Positions 35,076 to 43,986 of a DNA stretch of 64,000 bases are shown piece after piece. Below the pieces are notes generated by a model that made no database searches, was not told the origin of the DNA, and saw nothing but the letters and a program-made list of their open reading frames with translations. Location of the stretch: the NCBI RefSeq assembly GCF_002210425.1, contig NZ_MWQK01000002.1:248001-312000 (forward strand), given 5' to 3'. The translations under genes and the position numbers were made by a program. This stretch comes from Fibrobacter sp. UWB2. Its GTDB lineage: Bacteria > Fibrobacterota > Fibrobacteria > Fibrobacterales > Fibrobacteraceae. The number at the start of each line of letters is the position of its first letter. Within the stretch, counting starts at the first letter, position 1.

Positions 35076-36881
35076 TCACTCGTACATTTTCTCGATTTGT
35101 TCGGCGTATCGTTGTTCTGCAACGGTGCGCCGAATTTTTAATGTGGGCGTGAGTAGCCCGGATTCAATTGTGAGTTCATCACCGACCAAAGTCCATTTGC
35201 GAATTTGTTCCCAATGGTTCAGCTTTTTGTTGATATGCTCGATATGGCGATTGATGGAGTTCAAAATAAGCGGAGACTTTAGCGCGTTTTCGACATCGTA
35301 ATCTTCGTTTTGCGGCTTGAGCATACGGCGGGCGCCTACAGGGTTTAGCCAGATTATGGCCGATGCGAACTTGCGGTCGTTGGCGATGACGAGCGCCTGT
35401 TCAACAAGCGGATGACGCGTGATTTCAAGCTCAATCGGGTTCGGGCTGACGTATTTACCAGTGCTTGTCTTTAACAGTTCCTTGATACGCCCTGTGAAAT
35501 ACAGGAATCCGTCTTTATCAAAATAGCCCTGGTCGCCGGAATGATAAAAACCGTCTGGAGTGAAATTTTTAGCATTTAAGTCGGGGCGGTTATGGTAACC
35601 CTTAAATACGCTCTCGCCACGAATCTGGATTTCATTGCATTCGCCGATGCGTACATCGAGATGGGCGAGAGGTTTGCCAATGGAACCCGGTCTAATAGCT
35701 TGTTTGCAATTTGCAGAAACGACCGGTGAACATTCTGTCATGCCGTAGCCTTCGAAAACGGGGAGGCCGATGTTCAGAAGGAATCGCAAAATGGATTTGT
35801 TCAAGGCGCTACTGCCTGAGATAATCATGCGAAAGTTGCCACCGACGGCTTCGCGCATTTGTTTGTAGACTAGACGGTTGAACACCCAATGGAGAGGCTC
35901 AAAGCGTCTGTTCGGGTCTTTAATCTTTGCAATTTTTATCGCCTGCTTGATCAGGAATCGCTTGAGGCCCTTGGCGCGATCCGAGGCGGTCGTCATGCTT
36001 TCATAAAGGCGTTCTAGAATGCGCGGGACGACAATCATGATGGTGGGGCGGACTTCGCGCAGAATATGCGAGAGATTCTTTGGATTGTCACCAAAGTAAA
36101 CGGTAACGCCGCTGAGCGTGTAAAAATAGACCGCCATACGTTCGAGTACGTGCGCTACCGGCAAAATCGTGAGACATGTGTCCTTTTTGTTGTCGAATCG
36201 GAACATCGGCTTGATGTTCTGAATTTGTACCAACATATTGCGGTGCGTGAGCTCAACGCCCTTGGGACAACCCGTAGAACCGCTCGTGTAAATGATGCTG
36301 AAAATATCATCGGGGTTTATTGTCGAAAGCTGGTTGTCTATCCATTTTGCGCGAACTTGGTCAGCAAGGGCGTCGTAGCCTCTTCGGAGAAGATCATCCC
36401 AGTAAATTCCATTGTCGGGGAGGAACGAATCGTTATCGATGCAGATGATTTTGGTGAAATTCTCTAAGATGCCGTAAAGCGGTTCTTCAAGTTCTTCGAA
36501 AGAATTGATGATGAGAATTTTGATGTTGCTATCGATGCTTTGGTAGGCAAAGTTTTCGGATGAAATGTTTGGGAAAAGCGGGACAACGCGTGCATGGTTC
36601 AGTTGAACGGCGATGTCTATGATAATCCAGTTTGGAGAACTTGGCGCAATGATGCCAACGCTTTCTTTTTCTTTGAGTCCGAGCGAATTCAATGCGAGCG
36701 CAAGGGCCATGGTGTTGCGCTTGAGCGTTTCTCTGGAATAGTGGATCCACTCGCCGTCTTTACGGTGATACCATCCTTTAAAATCGGCTCTGTCGCAGTT
36801 CGCAAAGAACATGGACGGCAGAGATGTGAATTCCAACGACTCCATGCTTTTAAAATAACATTCTATTTTGCAATAGCTCAT
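35076..36881 (-). CDS. AMP-dependent long-chain acyl-CoA synthetase
   Basis: 601 residues of the ANL superfamily. The AMP-binding P-loop FSIIYTSGSTGCPKGVEL (about 192-209), GYGMTECSPVVSANC (about 376) and YHSGDQGYFDKDGFLYFTGR (about 449-468, with the hinge region) are clear. The protein matches FadD15-like long-chain fatty acid:CoA ligases, which activate fatty acids at the inner membrane. Neither the first ATG nor the in-frame ATG at 36845 (MESLEF) has a good ribosome binding site. The shorter start would remove 12 Cys-rich residues untypical of the family. Confidence 0.88.
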   Translation of the reverse strand: MSYCKIECYFKSMESLEFTSLPSMFFANCDRADFKGWYHRKDGEWIHYSRETLKRNTMALALALNSLGLKEKESVGIIAPSSPNWIIIDIAVQLNHARVVPLFPNISSENFAYQSIDSNIKILIINSFEELEEPLYGILENFTKIICIDNDSFLPDNGIYWDDLLRRGYDALADQVRAKWIDNQLSTINPDDIFSIIYTSGSTGCPKGVELTHRNMLVQIQNIKPMFRFDNKKDTCLTILPVAHVLERMAVYFYTLSGVTVYFGDNPKNLSHILREVRPTIMIVVPRILERLYESMTTASDRAKGLKRFLIKQAIKIAKIKDPNRRFEPLHWVFNRLVYKQMREAVGGNFRMIISGSSALNKSILRFLLNIGLPVFEGYGMTECSPVVSANCKQAIRPGSIGKPLAHLDVRIGECNEIQIRGESVFKGYHNRPDLNAKNFTPDGFYHSGDQGYFDKDGFLYFTGRIKELLKTSTGKYVSPNPIELEITRHPLVEQALVIANDRKFASAIIWLNPVGARRMLKPQNEDYDVENALKSPLILNSINRHIEHINKKLNHWEQIRKWTLVGDELTIESGLLTPTLKIRRTVAEQRYAEQIEKMYE

Positions 36882-36906
36882 TTTTTTTGAAAAATTTCAG
36901 TATATT

Positions 36907-37239
36907 ATGGATATGCTGAAAAAGTTGAGCGATTACGAAAATGAACTTTTGAAAATGGTTGAAGCAGGGGCGCCTTTGACGGCGGAACAGCTTTTGTCGG
37001 TGCGGACGCACATCGGCTTTTTTCAGCATGAGCGCCTGGTGCACGAACTCGTGATGATCTTGTTTGCGCTTTTGACCGTTGGCGGAATTTTGTTTTTGGT
37101 GGTTGTGCCGGAAATCCCGGTGGTTGCTTTGGACGTGCTTTTCTTTGCACTCTTGGTTCCGTATGTGAAGCATTACTACGGGCTTGAAAATGGGGTGCAA
37201 CGGCTGTACGACGTGTATGAAAAGCTGGAAAAGTTGTAA
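36907..37239 (+). CDS. Small two-helix membrane protein
   Basis: 110 residues, function unknown. A cytosolic amphipathic helix (about 1-45) precedes two transmembrane helices (about 48-66 and 70-86), followed by a charged C-terminal helix. No ribosome binding site is visible. TATATT directly abuts the first ATG; if it is the -10 box, transcription would begin about at the second in-frame ATG (36913), suggesting a leaderless mRNA and a 108-residue product. It is divergent from the acyl-CoA ligase gene and shares about 25 bases of promoter space with it. Confidence 0.6.
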   Translation: MDMLKKLSDYENELLKMVEAGAPLTAEQLLSVRTHIGFFQHERLVHELVMILFALLTVGGILFLVVVPEIPVVALDVLFFALLVPYVKHYYGLENGVQRLYDVYEKLEKL

Positions 37240-37245
37240 ATGAAA

Positions 37246-37273
37246 AAAAGCAAGTCCGTGGGGACTTGCTTTT
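37246..37273. terminator. Bidirectional terminator between convergent genes
   Basis: A 12-bp stem AAAAGCAAGTCC/GGACTTGCTTTT with a GTGG loop, flanked by A and T runs, located after the small membrane protein gene and also downstream of serS on the other strand. Confidence 0.85.
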
Positions 37274-37313
37274 AAAATTCGATGGATCCTGTCTTGCCAT
37301 AACAAGAGGGAGG

Positions 37314-37332
37314 TGCCCGGTCAAGCCGGGCA
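37314..37332. repeat. REP-like short palindrome
   Basis: TGCCCGG-TCAAG-CCGGGCA, a 7-bp GC-rich palindrome 11 bases after the serS stop. Similar intergenic palindromes are scattered in many bacterial genomes. It occurs only once in this window as far as I can see. Confidence 0.45.
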
Positions 37333-37342
37333 TGACAATTCA

Positions 37343-38629
37343 TTACTTCTTCGGGGTGATAAACTCAAGCCCACCCATGTACGGACGGAGGACTTCAGGA
37401 ATCTTGAGCGAGCCGTCTTTCTGCTGGTAGTTGTCGCAGATGCCGACCATCACGCGCGGAGTGGCAAGGCCAGAACCGTTAAGCGTGTGGAGGTAGACGT
37501 TCTTGCCGCCTACCTTCGTCTTGATGTTGGCGCGACGTGCCTGGTAGTCTTCGAAGTTCGAGCAGGAGCTGACTTCGAGCCACTTCTTTTCGACCGGAGC
37601 GTAGACTTCGAGGTCGTAGCACTTGGCTGCACCGAAACCGAGGTCGCCCTTGCAGAGGGCAAGGCGGTGGTACGGGAGGCCGAGCTTTTCGAGGAGCTTT
37701 TCACCGAAGCGGGTGAGTTCTTCGTGGTCTTCGTAGCTGTGTTCCGGATGAGCGAAGTAGACCATTTCAACCTTGTTGAACTGGTGCAAGCGGAGGAGAC
37801 CGCGGGTGTCCTTGCCATAGCTACCAGCTTCGCGGCGGAAGCATGCAGAGTAGGCGCAGATGCGCTTCGGAAGTTCAGATTCCGGAATCACTTCGCCAGA
37901 GTAGAGGTTCGTGAGCGGAACTTCTGCAGTCGGGATGAGGAACAGGTCATCATCCTTGTCGCAGCGGTACATGTCTTCTTCGAACTTCGGGAGCTGACCC
38001 GTGCCGCGCATGGTGTTGCGGGTAACGAGGTACGGCGGAGTGAATTCTTCGAAGCCTGCCTTTTGGTGTTCGTCGAGGAAGAACTGGATGAGGGCGCGTT
38101 CGAGGCGAGAGCCGAGACCGCGGTAGACCGGGAAACCGGAACCGGAAATCTTGGCGCCACGTTCAAAGTCAAAAATGCCAAGGCGTTCGCCGAGAGTCTT
38201 GTGGTCGACGCGGGCGAAGTCATCGTTCTTGGTGTAGTAGTCAAACGGGATCGGGCCGTCTTTTTCGACAACGTTATCGCTGGAGTCCTTGCCTTCCGGA
38301 GAACGCGGAGCGATGTTCGGAACGTGCATGAGCATTTCGGTCTGCTTGTAGTCAAGTTCCTTGAGCTTCTTGTCGAGTTCATCAATCTTGTTGCCAAGTT
38401 CGCGTGTGGCGGCCTGGGCTTCGTCAGCGTTTTCGCCCTTCTTCTTGAGTTCGCCAATGCGCTTGGACTGGGCGTTACGTTCGCTCTTGAGGCGTTCGAC
38501 TTCGGTGAGCAGCGGGCGGCGTTCGTTATCAACGGCGAGCACGTCACGAAGGCTTACGGTCGTATATTTCTTTTCGGTTTCAGCAATATAATATTCCGGA
38601 TTTTCGCGGATCTTTTTAATATCAAGCAT
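37343..38629 (-). CDS. serS: Seryl-tRNA synthetase
   Basis: 428 residues, normal for class II SerRS. An N-terminal antiparallel coiled-coil arm (about 28-100) binds the long variable arm of tRNA-Ser. The catalytic core has motif 2 FRREAGSYGKDTRGLLRLHQF (about 262-282) and motif 3 NGSGLATPRVMVGI (about 388-401). Other family stretches include TAEVPLTN and EVSSCSNFEDYQARR. A small serine-tRNA charging gene is unsurprising near serA, but they are not an operon. Confidence 0.97.
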   Translation of the reverse strand: MLDIKKIRENPEYYIAETEKKYTTVSLRDVLAVDNERRPLLTEVERLKSERNAQSKRIGELKKKGENADEAQAATRELGNKIDELDKKLKELDYKQTEMLMHVPNIAPRSPEGKDSSDNVVEKDGPIPFDYYTKNDDFARVDHKTLGERLGIFDFERGAKISGSGFPVYRGLGSRLERALIQFFLDEHQKAGFEEFTPPYLVTRNTMRGTGQLPKFEEDMYRCDKDDDLFLIPTAEVPLTNLYSGEVIPESELPKRICAYSACFRREAGSYGKDTRGLLRLHQFNKVEMVYFAHPEHSYEDHEELTRFGEKLLEKLGLPYHRLALCKGDLGFGAAKCYDLEVYAPVEKKWLEVSSCSNFEDYQARRANIKTKVGGKNVYLHTLNGSGLATPRVMVGICDNYQQKDGSLKIPEVLRPYMGGLEFITPKK

Positions 38630-38829
38630 TTTATGCCTCTGTTGAAAATTTTACGGAGGAAAATATAGCATTTTAAAATTTAGTTACTTCTATTAACTCT
38701 TCTGTTGTTTGCGTTTACATCGGTAATTGAGTGGGACGTGTTGTCCCGAAATTTTTTGAATATACATTATAACTTGGGAAAGGAAGAGAACAATGGGTGA
38801 ACAAGGAAGGAATCTAGAGGAGTACAAAC

Positions 38830-40296
38830 ATGAAATTTCCTTTACTGCTTTTAGTAGCCGCATCGTTCTCTTTTGCCCAGTGGGGCGGCGGTGGCGGAAA
38901 ATCGCTAAACGACTATAAAAAAGAATCGGTGTCGGGTAGAGATATCCACGTGTATGCGCCGAGCAATCTAGCGCCCAAGAGCCCTTTGCTCATTTCGTGC
39001 CATGGCATGGACCAAGACCCCAATTACCAGCAGTCCAATACGCATTGGGAAGCGGTTGCCGATACGGCGGGATTTGTCGTTGTGTATCCTAGAGGTGGGA
39101 CAGGGATGAGTACCTGGGATATCAGCGGTGACAAGGATACAAAATGGGTGGTGCAAATTATTGAACAGATGGTCAAGGAATATGATATTGACCAAAAGCG
39201 TGTTTACCTTTCGGGATTCTCGATGGGAGGCATGTTCACTTACCATGCTATGAGCAAGATTGCAGATAAAATAGCGGCGTTTGCGCCAACATCTGGTACA
39301 AATGTGATGGGTGCGTCAAAGGCGATGCGTCCTGTGCCTATCATTCACCCGCATGGAACAAGTGACGATGTCTTGAATTACAGCCAGGTTGAAGGCTTTA
39401 TCAAGAATTACCGTGATCAGTTCCATTGCCCGTCTCAGGCCGAAGTTCAAAATAATTATCCCAATAGTGAAAACAGGGCGACGATGTATACTTGGGGCCC
39501 TTGCGATGAAGGTGTTTATATTAAACACCTTAAGCTTGAAGGCCGTGGCCATAGCCCTTCCAAGGCCGATGTTTCTGACATCTGGAATTTCGTGAAACAG
39601 TATTCTTTGGATGGTGCCTCGATTACGCCGTCGATTGAAGTTCCGACGAACAGGGATTCCGTGTTTAACGGTTCTTTCTCGGATTCGCTTAAGCTTGCAG
39701 GCTGGACTTTGCAGCAACATAGCGGCGAAGGATCCTTGAAGTTGACGGAAGGCAAGGCCGAAATCAACGTGACCAAGACGGGTACGAATGCTTATGATGT
39801 ACAAATGATTCAGAATGGCGTCCACTACGAAAAAGGTCAAAGCTACAAGGTGACTTTTGATGCCTATGCATCTGTGGCGAGAACGCTTGAAGTGAATATC
39901 GAAAAGGATACGGACCCATGGACGAGTTACCTGGGCGAGGCGAAAACTTTTGACTTAGGGACCGAGAAAAAGAACTTTGAAATTCTGTTCACCATGAATG
40001 AAGCTACAGATGAAAATGGTCGTGTTTCTTTCAATGCGGGCCTTGCTACGGGTAGCGTGTTCATTGACAATGTGGTGTTGAGCAAAGTTGAAGGTACGCT
40101 TGGTCTTGCGAAGAACGTGCGCGTGCTTGCTGGCGAAAGAACGCTTAGCGTGTACGATATGAATGGCGCTTTTATATGTAATCTTAAGGGCGTGCGCGTG
40201 AATGACGTCCAGTCGAAATTGAATTCAATGAAGCTGGAAAAAGGCTTGTATGTTGTGAAAAACGGCTCCTTCAGCAGAATTTATTCTGTGAAGTAG
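38830..40296 (+). CDS. Secreted esterase (PHB-depolymerase/feruloyl-esterase type) with carbohydrate-binding-like module and sorting tail
   Basis: 488 residues. A signal peptide (1 to about 17) is followed by a mature start QWGGGGGK. The alpha/beta-hydrolase domain (about 30-260) resembles LpqC/CE1-type esterases: ISCHGMDQDP (oxyanion region), GFSMGGM with the nucleophile Ser, HPHGTSDDVLNY and GRGHSPS (His). A beta-sandwich (about 275-420), opening NGSFSDSLKLAGW, resembles CBM4/9-type modules. The last about 65 residues resemble a type IX-like sorting domain (TLSVYDMNGAF...LEKGLYVVKNG...YSVK). It probably removes acetyl or feruloyl groups from plant polysaccharide outside the cell. GAGGAG seven bases upstream supports the start. 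Confidence 0.82.
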   Translation: MKFPLLLLVAASFSFAQWGGGGGKSLNDYKKESVSGRDIHVYAPSNLAPKSPLLISCHGMDQDPNYQQSNTHWEAVADTAGFVVVYPRGGTGMSTWDISGDKDTKWVVQIIEQMVKEYDIDQKRVYLSGFSMGGMFTYHAMSKIADKIAAFAPTSGTNVMGASKAMRPVPIIHPHGTSDDVLNYSQVEGFIKNYRDQFHCPSQAEVQNNYPNSENRATMYTWGPCDEGVYIKHLKLEGRGHSPSKADVSDIWNFVKQYSLDGASITPSIEVPTNRDSVFNGSFSDSLKLAGWTLQQHSGEGSLKLTEGKAEINVTKTGTNAYDVQMIQNGVHYEKGQSYKVTFDAYASVARTLEVNIEKDTDPWTSYLGEAKTFDLGTEKKNFEILFTMNEATDENGRVSFNAGLATGSVFIDNVVLSKVEGTLGLAKNVRVLAGERTLSVYDMNGAFICNLKGVRVNDVQSKLNSMKLEKGLYVVKNGSFSRIYSVK

Positions 40297-40327
40297 TTAC
40301 GCTCTGCAATAAGAACGCTTTTTTTGC

Positions 40328-40362
40328 AAAGTCCATGGCAATTTGTTTGTCGTGGACTTTTT
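40328..40362 (+). terminator. Terminator after the esterase gene
   Basis: A 10-bp stem AAAGTCCATG/CGTGGACTTT (one T-G pair) followed by T residues, in the gap before the convergent mtaB-like gene. Confidence 0.7.
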
Positions 40363-40427
40363 GCTATTGTGTATGTTTTGGGAGTGCGTTAAAAATGCGC
40401 GCTGTCCGTTTATACCTGTTCTGCTTT

Positions 40428-41777
40428 TTAGGCGAGAGGTTCTGCGAGCAGAGCGAAGGGCTCGGCACCGGTGATGCGGACGCGGAGCGTTTGCCCGGCA
40501 GGGAAAGTGCCTTGTAATGCGACGGGGCGGTAGGCCTCGTTGCGGGCGATTGTGGTTCCGGCGCGGTAGCCGGGCTTTTCGGTGACGACGATGCATTCGT
40601 CGCCAATCCATTCGCGGTTGTTCTCGAGAGCGATTTGCTGGAACGCTTCGGCGAGAATAGCTGAACGCTCGTGCTTGATATCGTCGGGGACCGCTTGGTT
40701 GGATGCTGTTTCGAGACGCGCGGCGACGGTGCCTGGGCGCGCGACAAAACGCGTGATGTTGCAGACGGTCGGGCGAGTTTCTTTCAAAAGCTTTAACGTA
40801 TCGTTGAAATCTGCGGCAGTTTCGCCGGGATAGCCGACGATAAGATCGGTGCTGAGCGTGAACTTGCGGAATCGCTCGGTAAAGGCGTGGGCGAGGGTTG
40901 CGTAGTCGCGTGCTGTGTGGCGACGGTTCATCGCCTTGAGCACGTTTTCGCTGCCGCTCTGGACGGGAATGTGGATGAACTTGTAAATGCGATTATCCGT
41001 GAAGCAATCCAAAAGCGCTTCTTGATAGCCGAGGACATGGCGCGGATTGCCCATGCCGAGGCGGATGCGGTAATTGCCGTTCACGTGCGTGAGGATTCTT
41101 TGCGTGAGTTCAGCGAGATTCGTGCCGATGTCAAAACCGTAGCAGGCGCAGTCTTGGCCGGTGAGCTGGATCTCGAGGCAACCGTCATCGACGAGCGCTT
41201 GGACTTGATCTACGATAGTTTGGGGCGCAAAGCTGTGGAGGCGGCCTTTGACGAGATGCGTGCTGCAGAAGGCGCAAGCGTCGAGACAGCCTTCTTCGAT
41301 GTTCACGATGCCGACGAACGGGGATTCGCGAAGGACATTGCGAGAATTTGCGGAATGCGCCGAATCTTCAAGTTCTTTTAGGCTTGTAAATTGAACGCTT
41401 GGGACGGCGCGGAGAGCTTCTTCGCGGAAGTCCTTGGGGGCGCAACCCGTGATGTATATAGGAACGCCTGGAAATGTGCTCGCTGCTTTGCGCAGAAGCT
41501 TCATGGCGCCCGCGTTGCCTTTGACCGTGCAAACGTTCAAGTAAAAAGCTTCGGGCTTTTCAGTGCGAAAGTCCACGGGATTCGCGGCGCTTGTGGAATT
41601 CTCGGCATTTTCAAGATTCGCGGGCGTCTTGGAAGAAAAACTCGCTGCTCTTGTGGAATGCGCCGGCTTCGCTTCCGGAAACTCGAACGTGACTTCGGAT
41701 TTTTGCGAGAGAATGCGCGCAATCTTTTCACCGTCACCGAAATTTGCGGCACAGCCCTGGCTTAAAACGACTATCAT
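40428..41777 (-). CDS. mtaB: MiaB-like tRNA methylthiotransferase (MtaB type)
   Basis: About 449 residues from the chosen start. An N-terminal UPF0004 domain (opening MIVVLSQGCAANFGDGEKIA) is followed by a radical SAM core with the motif NIEEGCLDACAFCSTHLVKG, then HIPVQSGSENVLKAMNR and TDLIVGYPGET, and a C-terminal TRAM domain. MtaB adds a methylthio group to t6A37 of tRNAs reading ANN codons; MiaB and RimO are alternatives, and the UPF0004 Cys pattern (Asn after CAA) favours MtaB. I start at 41777 because this ATG overlaps the upstream gene's stop as ATGA and begins the domain. A longer in-frame extension has no family character. Confidence 0.85.
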   Translation of the reverse strand: MIVVLSQGCAANFGDGEKIARILSQKSEVTFEFPEAKPAHSTRAASFSSKTPANLENAENSTSAANPVDFRTEKPEAFYLNVCTVKGNAGAMKLLRKAASTFPGVPIYITGCAPKDFREEALRAVPSVQFTSLKELEDSAHSANSRNVLRESPFVGIVNIEEGCLDACAFCSTHLVKGRLHSFAPQTIVDQVQALVDDGCLEIQLTGQDCACYGFDIGTNLAELTQRILTHVNGNYRIRLGMGNPRHVLGYQEALLDCFTDNRIYKFIHIPVQSGSENVLKAMNRRHTARDYATLAHAFTERFRKFTLSTDLIVGYPGETAADFNDTLKLLKETRPTVCNITRFVARPGTVAARLETASNQAVPDDIKHERSAILAEAFQQIALENNREWIGDECIVVTEKPGYRAGTTIARNEAYRPVALQGTFPAGQTLRVRITGAEPFALLAEPLA

Positions 41778-43021
41778 CTCTTGAATTTTTCCAGCGTGAT
41801 GCCGGGGTAATAGTGCGTTAAAATCTGGATGTAGCTTTGACCGGCCTGTGCGCGAGCGCGAGCGCCCATTTGGCAAAGCCCAACGCCATGCCCGAATCCC
41901 TTGCCCTTGAGAATCCATTCATTCCCGTTCTTGTGGATGCGGAAAAAGCTGGAGGGGAGGATGGTGCCACCGCGCTTGAAAAGCCAGCGGATTTTGTCTG
42001 CTTTGGCAGTGAAAGAACCGTTGTTCGTTTCGATGACGAGCGTGTGGATGCGACCGCTCTTGAGCGTGTCTTGAATGTGCATCGACTTGATGCTCGAAAA
42101 ACTCGGGACGTTTGCTTTCGCTTCTTTTGCGTTTATCTGGAATAAATCGCGAAGTTCATCTTCGGTGAATTCACGAGTCCATTCGGTGTAGTTGGATTCG
42201 CGGCACCACGGCGTTCCGTCGGGGCGGAGGTCGGGCTTGTTTTTGAGGTAGGGGTGGTCTGGGCGACCCCAGGTGGCAACGCCTTCGGTTTCGCCACCGC
42301 AAGTGGAATGGTAATAGGCGGTGATGAATTCTCCGTTGTACGTCATCACGACGCCTTCGGTTTCACGGACGGCTTTGTCTGTAAGTGCCGTGGCGCTGTG
42401 GAGACCTTTGTAGACTTGGTCGCGCGTGTCGGCGTAAACGTCAAAGCCTTGTGCGACTCGGCTGCCGAAGTGCTTGTACGCGTAGGTACGTGCGGCAACA
42501 GCTTGTGCCTTGAGCGCTTCGAACTTGGATTCGTCGAGTTTGCCGATTTCGTAAGGAACGACGCCACGCAAGTAATCTTCTATGTCGATGACGTTGATGG
42601 CGTTTAGCTTGTTGCCATTAGCGGTGACGATAAATTCGCCGTTGTAGCAGGCTTTATTGAGCCCAGCCTTGTCTGTTGCGATGGCGATGCAATCGCTAGC
42701 AGAAGTGCCCGTGGCTTTGAAAACGCGTCGGTCAGCGGTTTGCTGGCGCTTTGATTTTGTCTTGATTTTAAGTTTGCCTTTAGAGGCGGTGATGTGCAGT
42801 TCTTCGTTCTTTTGACGGACGAAAATGTTTGGCACACCGACAAAGACGCCCACCTGGATAGGGCGGTTGAGATCTTTGGCGATTTTTTGAGGAACGATGG
42901 TCTGCTCGGATACGCTGTTTGCTTCGATCGGGCTATACTCAGAATTGCCGGCCGCAAGAGATGAGGTCGCCAAAGAGAGTGTCGTCAAAGCAACTGCTGA
43001 AAATATCTGGAGCAGGCCCAT
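41774..43021 (-). CDS. SpoIID/LytB-domain exported protein
   Basis: 415 residues. A signal peptide (about 1-23) is followed by a SpoIID domain with hallmark segments NVIDIEDYLRGVVPYEIGK, EALKAQAVAARTYAYKH, YHSTCGGETEG and GKGFGHGVGLCQMGA. SpoIID in Firmicutes is a lytic transglycosylase acting on denuded glycan. Homologues in Gram-negative bacteria are envelope proteins of less certain role, probably peptidoglycan remodelling. It overlaps the mtaB-like gene by 4 bases and follows def by 5 bases. Confidence 0.85.
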   Translation of the reverse strand: MGLLQIFSAVALTTLSLATSSLAAGNSEYSPIEANSVSEQTIVPQKIAKDLNRPIQVGVFVGVPNIFVRQKNEELHITASKGKLKIKTKSKRQQTADRRVFKATGTSASDCIAIATDKAGLNKACYNGEFIVTANGNKLNAINVIDIEDYLRGVVPYEIGKLDESKFEALKAQAVAARTYAYKHFGSRVAQGFDVYADTRDQVYKGLHSATALTDKAVRETEGVVMTYNGEFITAYYHSTCGGETEGVATWGRPDHPYLKNKPDLRPDGTPWCRESNYTEWTREFTEDELRDLFQINAKEAKANVPSFSSIKSMHIQDTLKSGRIHTLVIETNNGSFTAKADKIRWLFKRGGTILPSSFFRIHKNGNEWILKGKGFGHGVGLCQMGARARAQAGQSYIQILTHYYPGITLEKFKR

Positions 43022-43026
43022 GGACC

Positions 43027-43566
43027 TTATTTCTTTTTGAGCTTCGCCTGGGTTTCTTTTGCCATTTTGCGGAGCTTGGACTGATTCATCGTGCGGTCCG
43101 ACGTCGAGATCTTATCGACAAAGAGGTCGCCGTTGAGGTGGTCGCATTCGTGCTGGATACAGCGGGCGAACAGACCTTCGCAGTTATGAATTTCCTGGGC
43201 TTCACCATTGATGTCAAAGAAACGAACTGTCACGCGGTCCGGACGGACAACGTTGCAGAAAATTTCCGGGAGGGAGAGGCAACCTTCATCGTAATCGACG
43301 TTCTTGGCATCCGGTTCAGCTTCCCATTCGGGGTTGAACATGATGTAGGGGCGAGGATCTTCTTCGCCTGGGATGGCGGTGTCGATGACCACGAGACGGA
43401 TGTTCTTGCCAATCTGCGGGGCGGCAAGGCCGCAGCCCGGAGCATCGTACATGGTTTCGAGCATGTCTTTGGCGAGCTGGCGGAGTTCCGGCGTGATTTC
43501 GGTGATGGGTTCGCACTTTTTGCGAAGCACCGGGTCACCGTAAATTCTGATGGGGAGAATGGCCAT
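43027..43566 (-). CDS. def: Peptide deformylase
   Basis: 179 residues, normal length. All three metal-site motifs are visible: GCGLAAPQIG (about 45), EGCLSLP (about 95) and QHECDHLNG (about 138). The first matches GxGLAAPQ. Def removes the formyl group from nascent N-terminal methionine using Fe2+. It lies 2 bases after yajC and shortly before the SpoIID gene in the same orientation. Confidence 0.96.
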   Translation of the reverse strand: MAILPIRIYGDPVLRKKCEPITEITPELRQLAKDMLETMYDAPGCGLAAPQIGKNIRLVVIDTAIPGEEDPRPYIMFNPEWEAEPDAKNVDYDEGCLSLPEIFCNVVRPDRVTVRFFDINGEAQEIHNCEGLFARCIQHECDHLNGDLFVDKISTSDRTMNQSKLRKMAKETQAKLKKK

Positions 43567-43568
43567 GA

Positions 43569-43931
43569 TTACTTCTTTTCTTCGGCTTTAGCGGAAGTGT
43601 CGTTGTTGATGACGCGGAGAATGGCAGCCTTTTCGAATTCGATGGTGGAGGTGCCAGTGCGGAGCGTGATGATGTTTTCTTCCATGCTAGCGATGGTGCC
43701 GATGATGCCAGCGGCTGTCATGACCTTGTCGCCCTTCTTGAGCTGCTTGCGCATTTCGTCCATCTGCTTCATTTCCTTCTGCTTCGGGCGGATGAAGAAG
43801 AGCCACATCACCACAAAGAGGAGGATGAGCGGGAGGAAGCTAGCGAGAGCGCCCGGCTGTTCCGGCTGTGCTGCGTCTTGAGCAAATGCGGCGATGGAGG
43901 AAAGTGTCACGAGAAGTGCAGAGAGTTTCAT
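43569..43931 (-). CDS. yajC: Preprotein translocase subunit YajC
   Basis: 120 residues. An N-terminal signal-like segment ending AQDAAQP is followed by the YajC transmembrane helix (about 28-47, LASFLPLILLFVVMWLFF) and the conserved IRPKQKEMKQMDEMRKQLKKGDKV, then GIIGTIASMEEN. YajC associates with SecDF at the inner membrane. A secDF gene is not in this window. The N-terminal extra hydrophobic helix is longer than in E. coli YajC. Confidence 0.95.
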   Translation of the reverse strand: MKLSALLVTLSSIAAFAQDAAQPEQPGALASFLPLILLFVVMWLFFIRPKQKEMKQMDEMRKQLKKGDKVMTAAGIIGTIASMEENIITLRTGTSTIEFEKAAILRVINNDTSAKAEEKK

Positions 43932-43986
43932 ATTGAACCTTGTTCTATTGAGGTTTATTGTTTGATACGGAATAAAAATAGAAAAT

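Noticed and set aside
37313-38668. A 451-codon plus-strand frame opposite serS
   Set aside because: SerRS motifs fix the minus strand as coding; the antisense frame is a by-product.
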